Shown in pieces: positions 17,406-24,776 of a DNA stretch of 38,010 nt. The stretch comes from DATNFP01 sp035606335 (GTDB taxonomy: Bacteria; Bacteroidota; Bacteroidia; Chitinophagales; Chitinophagaceae), in contig DATNFP010000183.1 in NCBI GenBank assembly GCA_035606335.1, positions 1-38,010 on the forward strand, in the 5' to 3' direction. Numbering within the stretch: position 1 is the first letter of the stretch; every line of letters starts with the position of its first letter. The notes below the pieces were generated by a model. It searched no databases. It saw only the letters and a program-made list of their open reading frames with translations, and was not told the DNA's origin. Position numbers and translations under genes: made by a program.

Positions 17406-17433
17406 CTACTCATTAAATGAGTAGAATTTTTTT
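17406..17433 (+). terminator. Second terminator-like hairpin ahead of T9SS paralog 2
   Basis: CTACTCATT (17406-17414) and AATGAGTAG (17416-17424) are perfect inverted repeats around one base, followed by AATTTTTTT. The stem is AT-rich. It lies 72 bases after the first terminator and about 48 bases before the ATG at 17482, so it may be a back-up terminator, an attenuator or an operator. Confidence 0.5.
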
Positions 17434-17454
17434 GTAGAAAATATCAAAACATCG

Positions 17455-17463
17455 ACATTAGCA
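17455..17463 (+). promoter_or_regulatory. 9-mer ACATTAGCA upstream of second T9SS paralog
   Basis: Identical to the 9-mer at 16144-16152 and at nearly the same distance from its ATG (18 against 20 bases). See that entry. Confidence 0.3.
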
Positions 17464-17481
17464 AATCTTAAAAAAACCTTT

Positions 17482-18648
17482 ATGAAGAAAGCATTACTAT
17501 TTTTAACTTTTACCGCTATCACTGTGAGCAGCTTTGCCCAATTAGCTGTGGAGAAATTATTACCTAATAACCATGCTACGGTTTCGGTTGCTCCTCAGCA
17601 ACATTTTAATTTACTTTCCGCTGCCAGAACCACAGGTATTATAACAGTAAAAGACAGTGTATTTTATCCTAAAGATGCTTACCAATTTGTTCCAGACTCA
17701 ATACTACATTTTTATGTTATAGACAGAGCGCTTCCAATAGATAGTGGTTTTCTCTTTGGTACCAATGCTCTTCTGAATGGGACAACGACAACTTTATTAG
17801 GAGCCGCTGAAGCTTACTCATTTAATCATACGGTAGATGCAAATGATACCAGCTGGACCGTTATAGGTGTGATAGGTATTTGGTTTGGTACCGTTGACTC
17901 TACATCTACCCATAGCCTTACCTACAAGATATGGAGTATTGACACTAATATAACACCAAGTCCGATAACTGGGCTTGACAGTTTAATAGGCATTCCCGAT
18001 CAGACTTTAGATAGCGTTAATGTAAATTTTACTGCTTTAAACGTAAATACCGGAAACTATGGTGTGGGTTGGTTTGCAACGCCTATATCAAATCTGCAAA
18101 CAGGTATATGGGCAGGCTATGAGCTAACAACTCCATGGAGTTCCCTTTCTGGCGATACCATCGTTTTAGGGGCTACTAGTCAACGCGCTTTAGGTACTAC
18201 CGATAAGAATACTGTTTTTCATCGCAGCGCCGTAGATTCTGCGATATTAGTTCGGGGTGCCTATGAAATGAACTCAACCTGGTATGATTATTCTTACGAT
18301 TTGGGTTTCAATGGATACCTGGCAATTGCACCTGTAGTTGATATCACAGCAAATCCAGAAAGCGTAAAAGGCATCCAAAATAATAACCTTACATTCTTCG
18401 GCAACTATCCTAATCCTGCTACAACCAGCACAAATATCAAATTCTCTTTGAAAAATAGCGCTGATGTAACAGTATATGTTTCTGATATGACAGGTCGTCT
18501 TCTGAAAACAGTAGAACAACCCGGTCTTTCTTCCGGCAATCACATCATTACACTAAATACATTTGATCTTGCCGCTGGCAACTATATATATATGGTACGT
18601 ACCAGCCAGGGCGGTGCAATGGCTTGCAAGCTTACTGTAATAAAATAA
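17482..18648 (+). CDS. Secreted protein with T9SS type A sorting domain (paralog 2)
   Basis: A 388-residue exported protein with signal peptide MKKALLFLTFTAITVSSFA before QLA. The body is beta-rich without a catalytic motif I recognise. The C-terminal sorting domain starts near residue 300 with NNLTFFGNYPNPA, nearly identical to paralog 1 at that point, and ends GNYIYMVRTSQGG and KLTVIK. The duplicated body has diverged far more than the tail, and this copy has a longer N-terminal region (about residues 20-75). Expected to be exported by the type IX system and either anchored or released. Function unknown. It is followed by a symmetrical terminator hairpin shared with the convergent MazG-like gene. 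Confidence 0.9.
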   Translation: MKKALLFLTFTAITVSSFAQLAVEKLLPNNHATVSVAPQQHFNLLSAARTTGIITVKDSVFYPKDAYQFVPDSILHFYVIDRALPIDSGFLFGTNALLNGTTTTLLGAAEAYSFNHTVDANDTSWTVIGVIGIWFGTVDSTSTHSLTYKIWSIDTNITPSPITGLDSLIGIPDQTLDSVNVNFTALNVNTGNYGVGWFATPISNLQTGIWAGYELTTPWSSLSGDTIVLGATSQRALGTTDKNTVFHRSAVDSAILVRGAYEMNSTWYDYSYDLGFNGYLAIAPVVDITANPESVKGIQNNNLTFFGNYPNPATTSTNIKFSLKNSADVTVYVSDMTGRLLKTVEQPGLSSGNHIITLNTFDLAAGNYIYMVRTSQGGAMACKLTVIK

Positions 18649-18673
18649 GTTTATACCATAGCTTTTAAAAAGG

Positions 18674-18706
18674 GTCCTTCTCTTCTGGGAAGGACTTTCT
18701 TTTTTG
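18674..18706. terminator. Bidirectional terminator between T9SS paralog 2 and MazG-like gene
   Basis: GTCCTTCTC (18674-18682) and GGGAAGGAC (18687-18695) make a 9-bp stem with one G-T pair and a TTCT loop. On the plus strand it is followed by TTTCTTTTTT; on the minus strand by CCTTTTT. It sits in the 68-base gap between the convergent stops at 18648 and 18717. Confidence 0.82.
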
Positions 18707-18716
18707 ATTTAATTTA

Positions 18717-19049
18717 TCAGAGTAATTTTTCATTATTCTTATGCCTTTCGCTATCTCTATTCGTTTTCTTCTCAAAGTTTTTTTCCAGCGCTTCGGTAAG
18801 GTCCACCCCAGTCTGGTTGGCAAGACACATGAGTACCCACAGCACATCAGCCATTTCATCAGCAAGGCTTTTTTGCTTATCACTTTCTTTAAATGACTGC
18901 TCACCATATTGCCGTACTATTATTCTTGCCAGTTCTCCCGTCTCCTCCATTAAGATGCCAAGATTCGTCAATTCATTAAAATAACGGACGCCAACGCTGC
19001 GTATCCATTCATCCACCCTTTGCTGCGCTTCTCTTATGGTAATATTCAC
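18717..19049 (-). CDS. MazG-like nucleotide pyrophosphohydrolase
   Basis: A 110-residue single-domain protein of the MazG/dUTPase all-alpha superfamily, expected to hydrolyse an NTP or dNTP to NMP and pyrophosphate. The metal-binding pattern is intact: EETGELAR (E-E-x-x-E type, near residue 35) and DEMADVLWVL (E-x-x-D type, near residue 64). It is the short form, half the length of E. coli MazG. The first usable codon is a GTG at 19049; there is no ATG before the conserved EETGE. It is divergent from the MoxR gene. Many such genes are house-cleaning enzymes; the real substrate is unknown. Confidence 0.85.
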   Translation of the reverse strand: MNITIREAQQRVDEWIRSVGVRYFNELTNLGILMEETGELARIIVRQYGEQSFKESDKQKSLADEMADVLWVLMCLANQTGVDLTEALEKNFEKKTNRDSERHKNNEKLL

Positions 19050-19118
19050 AGTAAGTATTTGTTAGTTTACACAAAATAATGGAACTTCCACGTTAATATA
19101 AATAAAAGCATCCACACA

Positions 19119-20084
19119 ATGCAGGCATACGCAACGGATATAGACGCTGCACACGCGTTAAAAAGTAGGTTTGAAGCAATACGGAGAGAAATAGCACAGG
19201 TAATAGTAGGACAGGAAGATGTAGTAAATAAGCTCCTTATTTCCATTTTATGTAACGGCCATAGCTTGCTGGTCGGAGTACCTGGTCTGGCAAAAACATT
19301 GCTTGTTAAAACAGTTGCAGATGTTCTCGACCTTACATTCAAACGCATACAGTTTACTCCTGATCTGATGCCGAGCGATATTACGGGTGCCGAGATCCTG
19401 GACGAACAGAGACAATTTCGCTTCATCAGGGGACCGATTTTCGCCAATATCATTCTCGCAGATGAAATAAACCGTACCCCACCCAAAACACAGGCTGCTT
19501 TGCTGGAGGCTATGCAGGAGCGCAACATCACTACTGGTGGCACATTGCATAAGCTGCCCGCTCCGTTTTTTGTTTTGGCAACTCAAAACCCTATTGAGCA
19601 AGAGGGTACTTATCCATTACCGGAAGCGCAACTTGACCGTTTCATGTTTCAGATCATGCTCGACTATCCAAGTTTTGAAGAGGAAGTAAATATTGTGCGT
19701 AACACAACCGGCTCAATGGACGTCCAATTAAAAAAGATCCTTGAAGCTGATACCATTTTATATTTCCAGGAATTGATACGCCGCGTACCCGTACCTGACA
19801 ATGTATTACAATATGCCGTTGGCCTGGTACATAAAACACGCCCTTCATCAAATACTGCACCTGCGGCAACATCACAGTATATAGCTTATGGTGCTGGCCC
19901 CCGTGCTTCTCAATATTTAATTTTAGGAGCCAAATGCAACGCTTTATTAAATGGTAAATATTCCCCCGATATCGAAGATGTACAGGCAATGGCAATGCCG
20001 GTGTTAAGACATCGTGTGTTGCGCAATTATAAAGCAGAAGCTGAAGGCATAACCCAGGAAGCATTAATAAAGCAACTCTTATAA
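19119..20084 (+). CDS. MoxR family AAA+ ATPase
   Basis: A 321-residue chaperone-like ATPase. Walker A is GVPGLAKT (53-60), with the Ala that replaces Gly in this family; Walker B is LADEINR (113-119); ATQNPIEQEGTYPLPEAQLDRF carries sensor 1 and the family signature (about 152-173). MoxR proteins help mature protein complexes, often with a von Willebrand A-domain partner and a DUF58 protein. None of those partners lies next to this gene, which is unusual, since the next gene (2 bases on) is a DinB/DUF1569-like protein. Start ATG at 19119. Confidence 0.92.
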   Translation: MQAYATDIDAAHALKSRFEAIRREIAQVIVGQEDVVNKLLISILCNGHSLLVGVPGLAKTLLVKTVADVLDLTFKRIQFTPDLMPSDITGAEILDEQRQFRFIRGPIFANIILADEINRTPPKTQAALLEAMQERNITTGGTLHKLPAPFFVLATQNPIEQEGTYPLPEAQLDRFMFQIMLDYPSFEEEVNIVRNTTGSMDVQLKKILEADTILYFQELIRRVPVPDNVLQYAVGLVHKTRPSSNTAPAATSQYIAYGAGPRASQYLILGAKCNALLNGKYSPDIEDVQAMAMPVLRHRVLRNYKAEAEGITQEALIKQLL

Positions 20085-20086
20085 TC

Positions 20087-20557
20087 ATGGAAAACCTTCA
20101 GGAGAAAGCAAACTTTCTTAAAAACGAATATGCCGGAAAGCTCACGCAACTCGATGTAAATGCAGAACGCAAATGGGGCAAAATGAATGTGCAGCAGATG
20201 ATCGAGCACATGAGCGATTATATGCGTATTGCCAATGGCAGGGATTTGCAGAAATGCGTAACGCCTGAAGATAAGCTACCTGCTATGCTGGCATTTCTCG
20301 TTAGCGAAAAGCCGTTCCGTGAAAATACTCCTAATCAGTTAATGCCCGATACCCCATCTTCTGCACGCCATAATAATAAGCAGGATGCAATAACTGAATT
20401 GCAATCCGAAATAGACCGCTTTTTTGACGTATATAATGAAGAAAAAGGCATCAGGATCACAAACCCCTTTTTTGGAGACCTTGATTACGATATGCAGGTA
20501 CAACTGCTGCACAAGCATGCTGTTCATCATTTAAAGCAATTCGAAGCAGTTCTGTAA
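20087..20557 (+). CDS. DinB/DUF1569-like protein
   Basis: A 156-residue cytoplasmic four-helix-bundle protein. Possible metal ligands of the DinB superfamily can be seen: H41 in QMIEHMSDYM and an H-x3-H pair in HAVHHLKQF (H144 and H148). The segment WGKMNVQQMIEHM and the ending NPFFGDL...HHLKQF fit DUF1569. The superfamily includes thiol-dependent transferases; in organisms making bacillithiol, some members use it. A link with bshC in this window is only a suggestion. Start ATG at 20087, 2 bases after the MoxR stop, so it is translationally close to MoxR. Confidence 0.75.
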   Translation: MENLQEKANFLKNEYAGKLTQLDVNAERKWGKMNVQQMIEHMSDYMRIANGRDLQKCVTPEDKLPAMLAFLVSEKPFRENTPNQLMPDTPSSARHNNKQDAITELQSEIDRFFDVYNEEKGIRITNPFFGDLDYDMQVQLLHKHAVHHLKQFEAVL

Positions 20558-20586
20558 AGGGATAGACATTATAAATTTTCTTAAAG

Positions 20587-20625
20587 GTCATATAGTCCTA
20601 CGTTGTTGCCACTTAGGGATATGAC
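20587..20625. other. Imperfect hairpin in the gap before paaZ
   Basis: GTCATA (20587-20592) pairs with TATGAC (20620-20625), and inside it TCCTA (20596-20600) can pair with TAGGGA (20614-20619) with one bulge. It lies 30 bases after the stop of the DUF1569-like gene and about 78 bases before the paaZ ATG. There is no T tract. It could be a 3' structure or an untranslated-leader element; the evidence is weak. Confidence 0.3.
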
Positions 20626-20703
20626 GTCGAATTCCTTGTAATATTATAAATTGCATCCTCTGAAGTAATAATCCACACAAAATCTAATATAATTTTTAGA
20701 CTT

Positions 20704-22758
20704 ATGTCTGTAACACAATTGAAAAATTACGCCGAGGGAAAATGGGTAACAGCCAAAAACCAGGGCGAACTTTTACATAATGCCATAACCGGAGATGCAA
20801 TTTATTCTGCCAATAGCGAAGGGCTTGATTTTGGAGCCATGATGCAATATGCCCGCAAAGTGGGAGGCCCGGCTCTTCGAAAGCTTACTTTCCATGAGCG
20901 TGGTCGCATGTTGAAGGCATTGGCTATTTATCTGCTTGAAAAAAAAGAATATTTCTATAAAATAAGTACCTATACCGGAGCCACACGCGCAGATTCATGG
21001 GTAGATATAGAAGGTGGTATTGGTAATTTATTTTCCTATGCAAGCCTTCGCCGTCAGTTTCCAAACGAACGTTTTTACGTGGATGGAGAAGCCGCAAAGC
21101 TTTCTAAAAATGGTACTTTCATTGGTCAGCACATTATGGTACCTCGTGAAGGAGTTGCTATACACATAAACGCGTTCAACTTCCCCGTATGGGGCATGCT
21201 TGAGAAAATTGCCGTTAATTTATTAGCTGGCGTTCCTGCAATAGTAAAACCGGCTACACTAACGTCCTACCTCACAGAAGTAGTTTTCGAAGAAATAATT
21301 AAATCAGAGATCTTGCCTATTGGCTCTCTACAGCTAATTTGTGGTTCTGCAAGGGGCATATTAGATACAATAGAAAATCAGGACATAGTTACATTTACTG
21401 GTTCTGCCACTACTGGTCGCAGTCTTAAATCTCATCCCCGCATTCTTGCAGAAGCTGTGCCATTTAATATGGAAGCTGATTCTTTGAATTGCTGCATATT
21501 AGGTCCTGATGTGCATCCTGGCATGCCTGAATTCGATATTTTTATTAAAGAGGTGGCTCGCGAGATAACTACAAAAGCAGGCCAGAAATGTACTGCTATT
21601 CGAAGGATTATTGTTCCTGCCGATCGTGTGGAAGATGTTCAGATAGCTTTGGGCAAGCGTTTGCAGGGTACTACTATTGGTGATCCTTCCTTAAAGGATG
21701 TCCGCATGGGGCCTTTAGCCGGCATCTCTCAACGTAATGAGGTACGCTCAAAAGTGCAGCAACTGGCAAAATCTCAAAGCATCATTATAGGCGATATAGA
21801 ACATTTTGAGGTGATTGGTGCAGATAAAGAGAAAGGAGCTTTTCTTCCTCCATTGGTATTTTTAAACACTGAGCCTTTCATAAAAACAGATGTGCATGAC
21901 ATCGAAGCGTTTGGCCCTGTTTCCACTATCATGCCTTATGGCAACATTGATGAGGCAATCGAATTGGCAAGAATGGGCAAAGGTTCTCTTGTCAGTTCCG
22001 TAATAACGCAGGATGATGATGTTGCAAAAGAAATAGTTCTTGGTACTGCAACCATGCATGGCCGTATATTAATATTAAATAACGATTGCGCAAAAGAAAG
22101 TACAGGCCATGGCTCACCAATGCCTTTGTTGGTACATGGTGGTCCCGGTCGTGCAGGTGGTGGCGAAGAGATGGGCGGTAAGCGCGGCGTATTGCATTAT
22201 TTGCAGCGCACTGCTATACAAGGCTCCCCTACCACGATCACGCATATCACTAATGTATACCAACAGGGTGGCAGGCAAAACGAAATGGAAGTACATCCTT
22301 TCCGCAAATATTTCGAAGAATTACAGATTGGTGATACTTTAATAACCGCGAAACACACAGTCACAGATGCGGATATAACCAACTTTGCAAATGTGAGTGG
22401 AGACAATTTCTACGCTCATATGGATGCAACTTCTTTAGAAGGGACCATTTTTGAAAAACGTGTTGCGCATGGCTATTTCATATTGTCAAAAGCGGCAGGT
22501 TTATTTGTGGATGCGAAAAAAGGACCGGTTCTGCTAAACTATGGAATTGATGAATGTCGTTTTACTAAACCGGTATACCCCGGAATGACTATAGGTGTAA
22601 GGCTTACTGTAAAGGAGAAAGTAGAGCAGGAAAAACGCTCGGAAGAGGACGTTGCAAAAGGAATTGTAAAATGGCTGGTGGATGTATATGATGAAACCGG
22701 TGAAATGGTAGCCATTGCCACAATCCTGACTATGGTGAAAAAGAAAAACCAGGAATAA
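20704..22758 (+). CDS. paaZ: Bifunctional oxepin-CoA hydrolase / semialdehyde dehydrogenase
   Basis: A 684-residue fusion enzyme of aerobic phenylacetate breakdown: the C-terminal (R)-hydratase domain opens the oxepin-CoA ring and the N-terminal aldehyde dehydrogenase oxidises the semialdehyde using NADP+. Catalytic residues of the dehydrogenase are visible: E257 in FNMEADS and C296 in KAGQKCTAIR. The MaoC-like domain from about residue 530 holds D567 and H572 in VSGDNFYAHMD, with the same spacing as the E. coli hydratase pair. Length matches the family. Start ATG at 20704. No paaABCDE, paaH, paaJ or paaK is in the window; the next gene is a crotonase-family protein. Confidence 0.94.
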   Translation: MSVTQLKNYAEGKWVTAKNQGELLHNAITGDAIYSANSEGLDFGAMMQYARKVGGPALRKLTFHERGRMLKALAIYLLEKKEYFYKISTYTGATRADSWVDIEGGIGNLFSYASLRRQFPNERFYVDGEAAKLSKNGTFIGQHIMVPREGVAIHINAFNFPVWGMLEKIAVNLLAGVPAIVKPATLTSYLTEVVFEEIIKSEILPIGSLQLICGSARGILDTIENQDIVTFTGSATTGRSLKSHPRILAEAVPFNMEADSLNCCILGPDVHPGMPEFDIFIKEVAREITTKAGQKCTAIRRIIVPADRVEDVQIALGKRLQGTTIGDPSLKDVRMGPLAGISQRNEVRSKVQQLAKSQSIIIGDIEHFEVIGADKEKGAFLPPLVFLNTEPFIKTDVHDIEAFGPVSTIMPYGNIDEAIELARMGKGSLVSSVITQDDDVAKEIVLGTATMHGRILILNNDCAKESTGHGSPMPLLVHGGPGRAGGGEEMGGKRGVLHYLQRTAIQGSPTTITHITNVYQQGGRQNEMEVHPFRKYFEELQIGDTLITAKHTVTDADITNFANVSGDNFYAHMDATSLEGTIFEKRVAHGYFILSKAAGLFVDAKKGPVLLNYGIDECRFTKPVYPGMTIGVRLTVKEKVEQEKRSEEDVAKGIVKWLVDVYDETGEMVAIATILTMVKKKNQE

Positions 22759-22836
22759 ACATAAACTTGTAATTTTTAAGGCTTTAACTTCAAAATCCTG
22801 ACTTAAATAGGATATTTGCATCAAAATCACACTGCA

Positions 22837-23610
22837 ATGCTTCACACTGAAGGCTACGTCCACAATGAAATAGATCATGGGGTAGCTACAATTGAATTTT
22901 TTCATCCATCCAGCAATTCTTTACCCGGTGAAATATTAACTCATCTTGCAAGAACTATAAACGACATTGGTATTGATAATAGGGTCAAGGTTATCATTCT
23001 TCGCAGTGCGGGAGACAGGGCATTTTGTGCAGGCGCTTCTTTCGATGAATTGATTGCCATAGAAAATGAAGAGCAGGGTAAAAAGTTTTTTAGTGGTTTT
23101 GCTCACGTTATTAATGCAATGCGCAAATGCCATAAGCTCATTATAGGCCGCGTTCAGGGGAAAGCTGTAGGTGGCGGCGTAGGTTTGATTGCAGCTACAG
23201 ATTATGCCATCGCTACTGAAGAAGCTTCTGTAAAACTAAGCGAGCTTGCTATCGGTATTGGTCCTTTTGTTGTCGGCCCGGCTGTCGAACGCAAGGTCGG
23301 CGTAGCAGGTTTCTCTCAATTGGCAATTGATGCTACAGGTTGGCGCTCGGCTGATTGGGCTAAAAAACATGGTCTTTATTCTGAAATACATAAAACCATT
23401 GGTGAGCTTGATGAAGCCGTAAAAAATCTGGCTGAACGCCTTGCTCATAGCAGCCCTGAATCTATGGCTCAGCTAAAAAAGATTTTCTGGCACGGCACTG
23501 AGCATTGGGATACATTATTATCAGAACGTGCTGCTATCACAGGTCGCTTAGTGCTTAGCGACTTCACAAGAAATGCCATCAATAACTTTAAGGCAAAAAC
23601 TGTAAAATAA
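22837..23610 (+). CDS. Enoyl-CoA hydratase/isomerase family protein
   Basis: A 257-residue crotonase-fold enzyme. The oxyanion-hole segments are CAGASFDEL (64-72) and GKAVGGGVGLIAATD (108-122); a candidate catalytic Glu is E136 in KLSELAIGIG. The second family Glu position is replaced by the PFVVGPAVERKVG segment, which resembles a subgroup near methylglutaconyl-CoA hydratase and PaaG/PaaF-like proteins. It lies 78 bases after paaZ, so a role in the phenylacetate or a related CoA pathway is likely but unproven. The ATG at 22837 is preferred to an in-frame TTG at 22816. Confidence 0.88.
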   Translation: MLHTEGYVHNEIDHGVATIEFFHPSSNSLPGEILTHLARTINDIGIDNRVKVIILRSAGDRAFCAGASFDELIAIENEEQGKKFFSGFAHVINAMRKCHKLIIGRVQGKAVGGGVGLIAATDYAIATEEASVKLSELAIGIGPFVVGPAVERKVGVAGFSQLAIDATGWRSADWAKKHGLYSEIHKTIGELDEAVKNLAERLAHSSPESMAQLKKIFWHGTEHWDTLLSERAAITGRLVLSDFTRNAINNFKAKTVK

Positions 23611-23622
23611 GTCTCAATAAAT

Positions 23623-23657
23623 AAAAAAGAGGTAGTTATATGGCTACCTCTTTTTTA
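23623..23657. terminator. Bidirectional terminator overlapping the 3' end of a glycosyltransferase gene
   Basis: Bases 23623-23635 and 23644-23656 are perfect 13-base inverted repeats (cores GAGGTAG and CTACCTC) with an 8-base loop. The A run on one side and T run on the other make it symmetrical, so it can end transcription from the crotonase-family gene and from the minus-strand polysaccharide operon. The right arm includes the stop codon (23644-23646) and last codons of the minus-strand gene. Confidence 0.85.
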
Positions 23658-24753
23658 TTTCGGTCAGAAATACTTGCTCATATTCATCTACAATATTTTC
23701 CCAGTTATATTTCGTTTGTATCTTCTCAATATTATTGTCGAGCCACGCTGAATAAGATTGCTTCGGGGAATTATTTTTAATAATTGCGGCAAGCTGCTTA
23801 TCATCCGAAAAATAAAAAGCATTTTCACTAAGCACACTTTTATTGAAAACATTATCATGCGCAGCAATTAGACAATTGCATGCCATGGCTTCTAATAACG
23901 ATGGATTAGTCCCCCCCACAGAATGTCCATGAAAATATAATAGCGAATAATACCGTAGATTATTAATGATGTCTGTATCATAAATGCCGCCTAAAAACCG
24001 TACCCCTTCTTTATCCGCGTATTTCTTTTTCAAATAGGCACCATAAGTATTTCCTGTTTTTCCTACCACCAAAAGTGGTTTCTCAGAGGCACTTCGTAGA
24101 TATCCTTTGATGATTGTTTCAATGTTATTTTCAGGCTCCATGCGGGCGATCAACAAATGATATTGATACGGTTGTATAGAGAAACCGGTAATTAGTTCTT
24201 CATTAGGTGTTCTGAATATCTCTGCCCCATAAGGTATAAAAATAGAAGGCTTATTATATATTTCTTTTAAATGCTGCTGTATTCCTATCGAATCTGCAAT
24301 TAATGCATCTGCATTCAGTGCTGCCCAGCGTTCTGCTTTTTTCAAAAATTGCTGCACATATCTATTATACTTGCTCCGCTTCCACTCCAGCCCATCCATG
24401 TTCACAATATTCTTACAGTTCTTCGGCCATATCCTATACCACACACTATTACTTGTATATCCTAATTGCAGAAGAATGTCAAAATTTCTCTTCCTTGCAT
24501 CTTGTATACAATTCCTGTCGTAAAGAAACTGGCCAAATGTGCCTAGCCTGTCTTCCGGGTCTTTGCAATGTATAATATGGACACCGTTCCATTCACTATC
24601 CCTATACTCATGGCTATTCGAATTATATACCCAAACCTCATGCCCCCTTTTTAGCAGCCCTATCGCCAGGTATTCGGCACATTGCTCAAAACCGCCATAC
24701 CTGTTGGGTATGCCTCGTGTACCAAGGATGCCAATTTTTATAGAAGAAGCCAT
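23644..24753 (-). CDS. Glycosyltransferase with DUF1972 (GT4-like)
   Basis: A 369-residue GT-B glycosyltransferase. The start IKIGILGTRGIPNRYGGFEQ (5-24) is the DUF1972 signature; NMDGLEWKRSKY follows near residue 137; the donor half has LIARMEPENNIETIIKGY and GGTNPSLLEAMACN, where the E-x7-E type motif of GT4 is replaced by the SLLEAM segment. Proteins of this type include rhamnosyltransferases of surface polysaccharides, but the sugar cannot be read from sequence. Last gene of the six-gene minus-strand operon, ATG at 24753, 23 bases after the previous gene, closed by a bidirectional hairpin. Confidence 0.9.
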   Translation of the reverse strand: MASSIKIGILGTRGIPNRYGGFEQCAEYLAIGLLKRGHEVWVYNSNSHEYRDSEWNGVHIIHCKDPEDRLGTFGQFLYDRNCIQDARKRNFDILLQLGYTSNSVWYRIWPKNCKNIVNMDGLEWKRSKYNRYVQQFLKKAERWAALNADALIADSIGIQQHLKEIYNKPSIFIPYGAEIFRTPNEELITGFSIQPYQYHLLIARMEPENNIETIIKGYLRSASEKPLLVVGKTGNTYGAYLKKKYADKEGVRFLGGIYDTDIINNLRYYSLLYFHGHSVGGTNPSLLEAMACNCLIAAHDNVFNKSVLSENAFYFSDDKQLAAIIKNNSPKQSYSAWLDNNIEKIQTKYNWENIVDEYEQVFLTEIKKR

Positions 24754-24776
24754 TAATTAAAATCTGCTCTAAAAAA

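Noticed and set aside
18665..18907. 80-codon minus-strand frame over the MazG-like 3' end
   Set aside because: It is in another frame of the MazG-like gene, which has intact catalytic motifs, and it runs through the terminator hairpin.
20587..20625. Riboswitch ahead of paaZ
   Set aside because: The inverted repeat is short and bulged, and I see no conserved riboswitch core; it is listed only as a weak hairpin.
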